A stretch of DNA of 64,000 nucleotides from Polyangiaceae bacterium (GTDB taxonomy: Bacteria; Myxococcota_A; Polyangia; Polyangiales; Polyangiaceae), in assembly GCA_016715885.1 (NCBI GenBank), contig JADJXL010000026.1, positions 62,001 through 126,000 on the forward strand, in the 5' to 3' direction. Shown here piece after piece: positions 62,806 through 64,000 of this stretch (positions are counted from its first letter, which is position 1; every line of letters starts with the position of its first letter). Under the pieces are notes generated by a model. It saw only the letters and a program-made list of their open reading frames with translations, had not been told where the DNA came from and made no database searches. Both the position numbers and the translations under genes were made by a program.

Positions 62806-64000
62806 TGAGCCGCACGGGTGACATTTCATTTGCGCCAACGCTCGGCGATCGGGAGCTCTTCCCAGACCTCGAACCGCTCGTTTATTGCAACCACGCCGCC
62901 ATCTCGCCTCCGTCGTGGCCCGTGCGGCGAGCGATGCAAAATGCGCTGGTCGACTTTGGGCGTCGAGGTGTGGGGGCGTATGGCGTGTACATCGCTCAAC
63001 GCGCGCGCCTGCGTGGGAAACTCGCGCAGCTCATTTCTGCATCGGCGGATGAAATCGGCTTCGTGCCGAATACTTCGTACGGGGTGACCGCAATCGCGTT
63101 TTCGTTTCCATGGCGCGCAGGCGATCGTGTGGTCCTCTTCGAGGGCGAATTCCCGGCGAACGTGACGCCTTGGCTGCAAGCGGCGAAGCACTTCGAGCTC
63201 GAGCCCGTGATGCTCGAGGTGCGGGATTTTCAGGAGAGCGACGAGCGGGGTTTGTCGCGACTCGAGGAAACGCTGGCCCATGGTGCGCGTCTCGTTGCGG
63301 TCAGTGCCGTGCAATTTCAATCGGGGCTGCGCATGCCCATCGAAGCGATCGCGAAGCTGTGTCACGCGTATGGAGCAGAGCTTTTCGTCGACGCCATTCA
63401 GGCGGTGGGCATCGTGCCGATGGACGTCCGTGCGCTTGGAATCGATTACTTGGCGTCGGGTGGGCACAAGTGGCTGATGGGGCCCGAGGGCACCGGGTTT
63501 CTGTACGTGCGCAAGGAGCGAGGCGCGGGGCTCGTGCCAAATCTTGCGAGTTGGCTCAGCCAAGAAGACGGCCTTCGTTTTCTCGCCGAAGGACCGAACC
63601 TGATGCGTTACGGCGCGCCTATCAAGCAGGGTGTGGCGATGTTCGAGACGGGCTGCATGAACACCGTTGGCTTCGTGGGACTCGAAGCTGCCGTGGATCT
63701 CGTCGCAGCGCTTGGTCCCGAGAAGATTTTGGCGCACGTGATGCGCTGGGCAGACGCTGTCGAACCGGGCCTCGTCGAGCGTGGGTTCACATCGCTTCGA
63801 GCCGCCGAAGAGCATCGCCGAAGCGGCATCTTGGGACTTCTGCCGCCCGCGGATATTTCCGTGGTCGATCTGCACCAGGCCTTGGCGACGCGTGGCGTCT
63901 CATGCGCTTTGCCCGACGGCGTGCTTCGTTTCAGTCCACATTGGCCGAACAACGTCGACGAAGCGGAACAGGTGCTCGCTTCCATGGACGATGCGCTTGC
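62806..64000 (+). CDS. Class V aminotransferase (3' end outside window)
   Basis: At least 398 residues from the ATG at 62806 (GGAG ten bases upstream), open to the window end. Class V fold: CNHAAISPPSWPVRRAM at the N-terminus, a PNTSYGVTAIAFSFPW cofactor region, AELFVDAIQAVGIVP with the PLP Asp, and the PLP Lys in SGGHKWLMGPEGTGF. GIDYLASGGHKW-type motifs occur in cysteine desulfurase-like and kynureninase-like enzymes. A late Cys (residue 376) is not clearly the desulfurase Cys. Substrate unknown. A small C-terminal piece is probably missing. Confidence 0.9.

Overview
The window looks like chromosomal DNA of a myxobacterium (Myxococcota), most likely a Polyangiales/Polyangiaceae-type organism. 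The GC content is high, with long antisense shadow ORFs. There are three Ser/Thr protein kinases, one of them a kinase/cyclase-like/ATPase/TPR giant, many lipoproteins, Cys-rich secreted proteins and orphan histidine kinases. An orphan VgrG cluster and DUF1592/DUF1552 genes are also present. The taxonomic placement is inference from gene content; there is no rRNA in the window.

Layout. 1-2.2 kb: a partial unknown ORF and a secreted protein with two carboxypeptidase-regulatory-like repeats and a lectin-like C-terminus. 2.4-8.7 kb (minus): a type VI secretion cargo operon (unknown gene, DUF4280 PAAR-like tip, VgrG with C-terminal peptidoglycan-binding domain, large frameshifted candidate effector). 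8.8-12.2 kb (minus): two thioredoxin-fold lipoproteins and a predicted outer-membrane beta-barrel, divergent from two very Cys-rich lipoproteins (12.4-14.9 kb). 15-18.1 kb: Mrp/ApbC Fe-S carrier ATPase and a five-S1-domain RNA-binding protein. A three-hairpin repeat (18.1-18.3 kb) separates these from a MacAB-like efflux operon (18.3-22.9 kb, minus). 23-25.8 kb: SlyD-like FKBP, an Ala/Pro/Val/Gln-repeat protein, a DUF1844 protein and a DegP-like lipoprotein protease. 26-28.8 kb: ECF sigma factor, membrane anti-sigma candidate, exported protein, M23 lipoprotein. 28.8-34.4 kb (minus): two tandem membrane histidine kinases (the second with a decayed ATPase domain), ruvB and a soluble histidine kinase. 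34.6-37.7 kb: an AT-richer island with a sialidase-like lipoprotein and two paralogous Cys-rich lipoproteins. 37.8-41 kb (minus): receptor Ser/Thr kinase overlapping a GNAT acetyltransferase. 41.3-44.4 kb: glnB, glnA and a membrane-anchored Ser/Thr kinase. 44.5-49.2 kb: glutathione S-transferase (frameshifted) and the giant kinase (frameshifted). 49.2-51.3 kb (minus): multi-pass membrane protein (frameshifted). 51.6-54.7 kb: DUF1592 and DUF1552 pair (second frameshifted). 54.7-62 kb: two large radical SAM proteins flanking a Cys-motif protein of unknown function, followed by an XRE regulator. 62.8 kb to the end: class V aminotransferase running off the window.

The most promising undescribed system is the radical SAM neighbourhood (54.7-61.6 kb): a cobalamin-type radical SAM protein, a PCC/C-x2-C-x3-C protein and a protein with two radical SAM halves, one of which has lost the first cluster cysteine while the other carries a SPASM-like C-terminus. 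Second are the T6SS cargo operon and the pairing of thioredoxin-like lipoproteins with extremely Cys-rich lipoproteins.

A caution for any reader: five genes (effector, GST, giant kinase, membrane protein, DUF1552) are each broken by what looks like exactly one missing base. Adding one base restores a family-like protein in each case. This points to residual deletion errors in the assembly rather than five independent pseudogenes.
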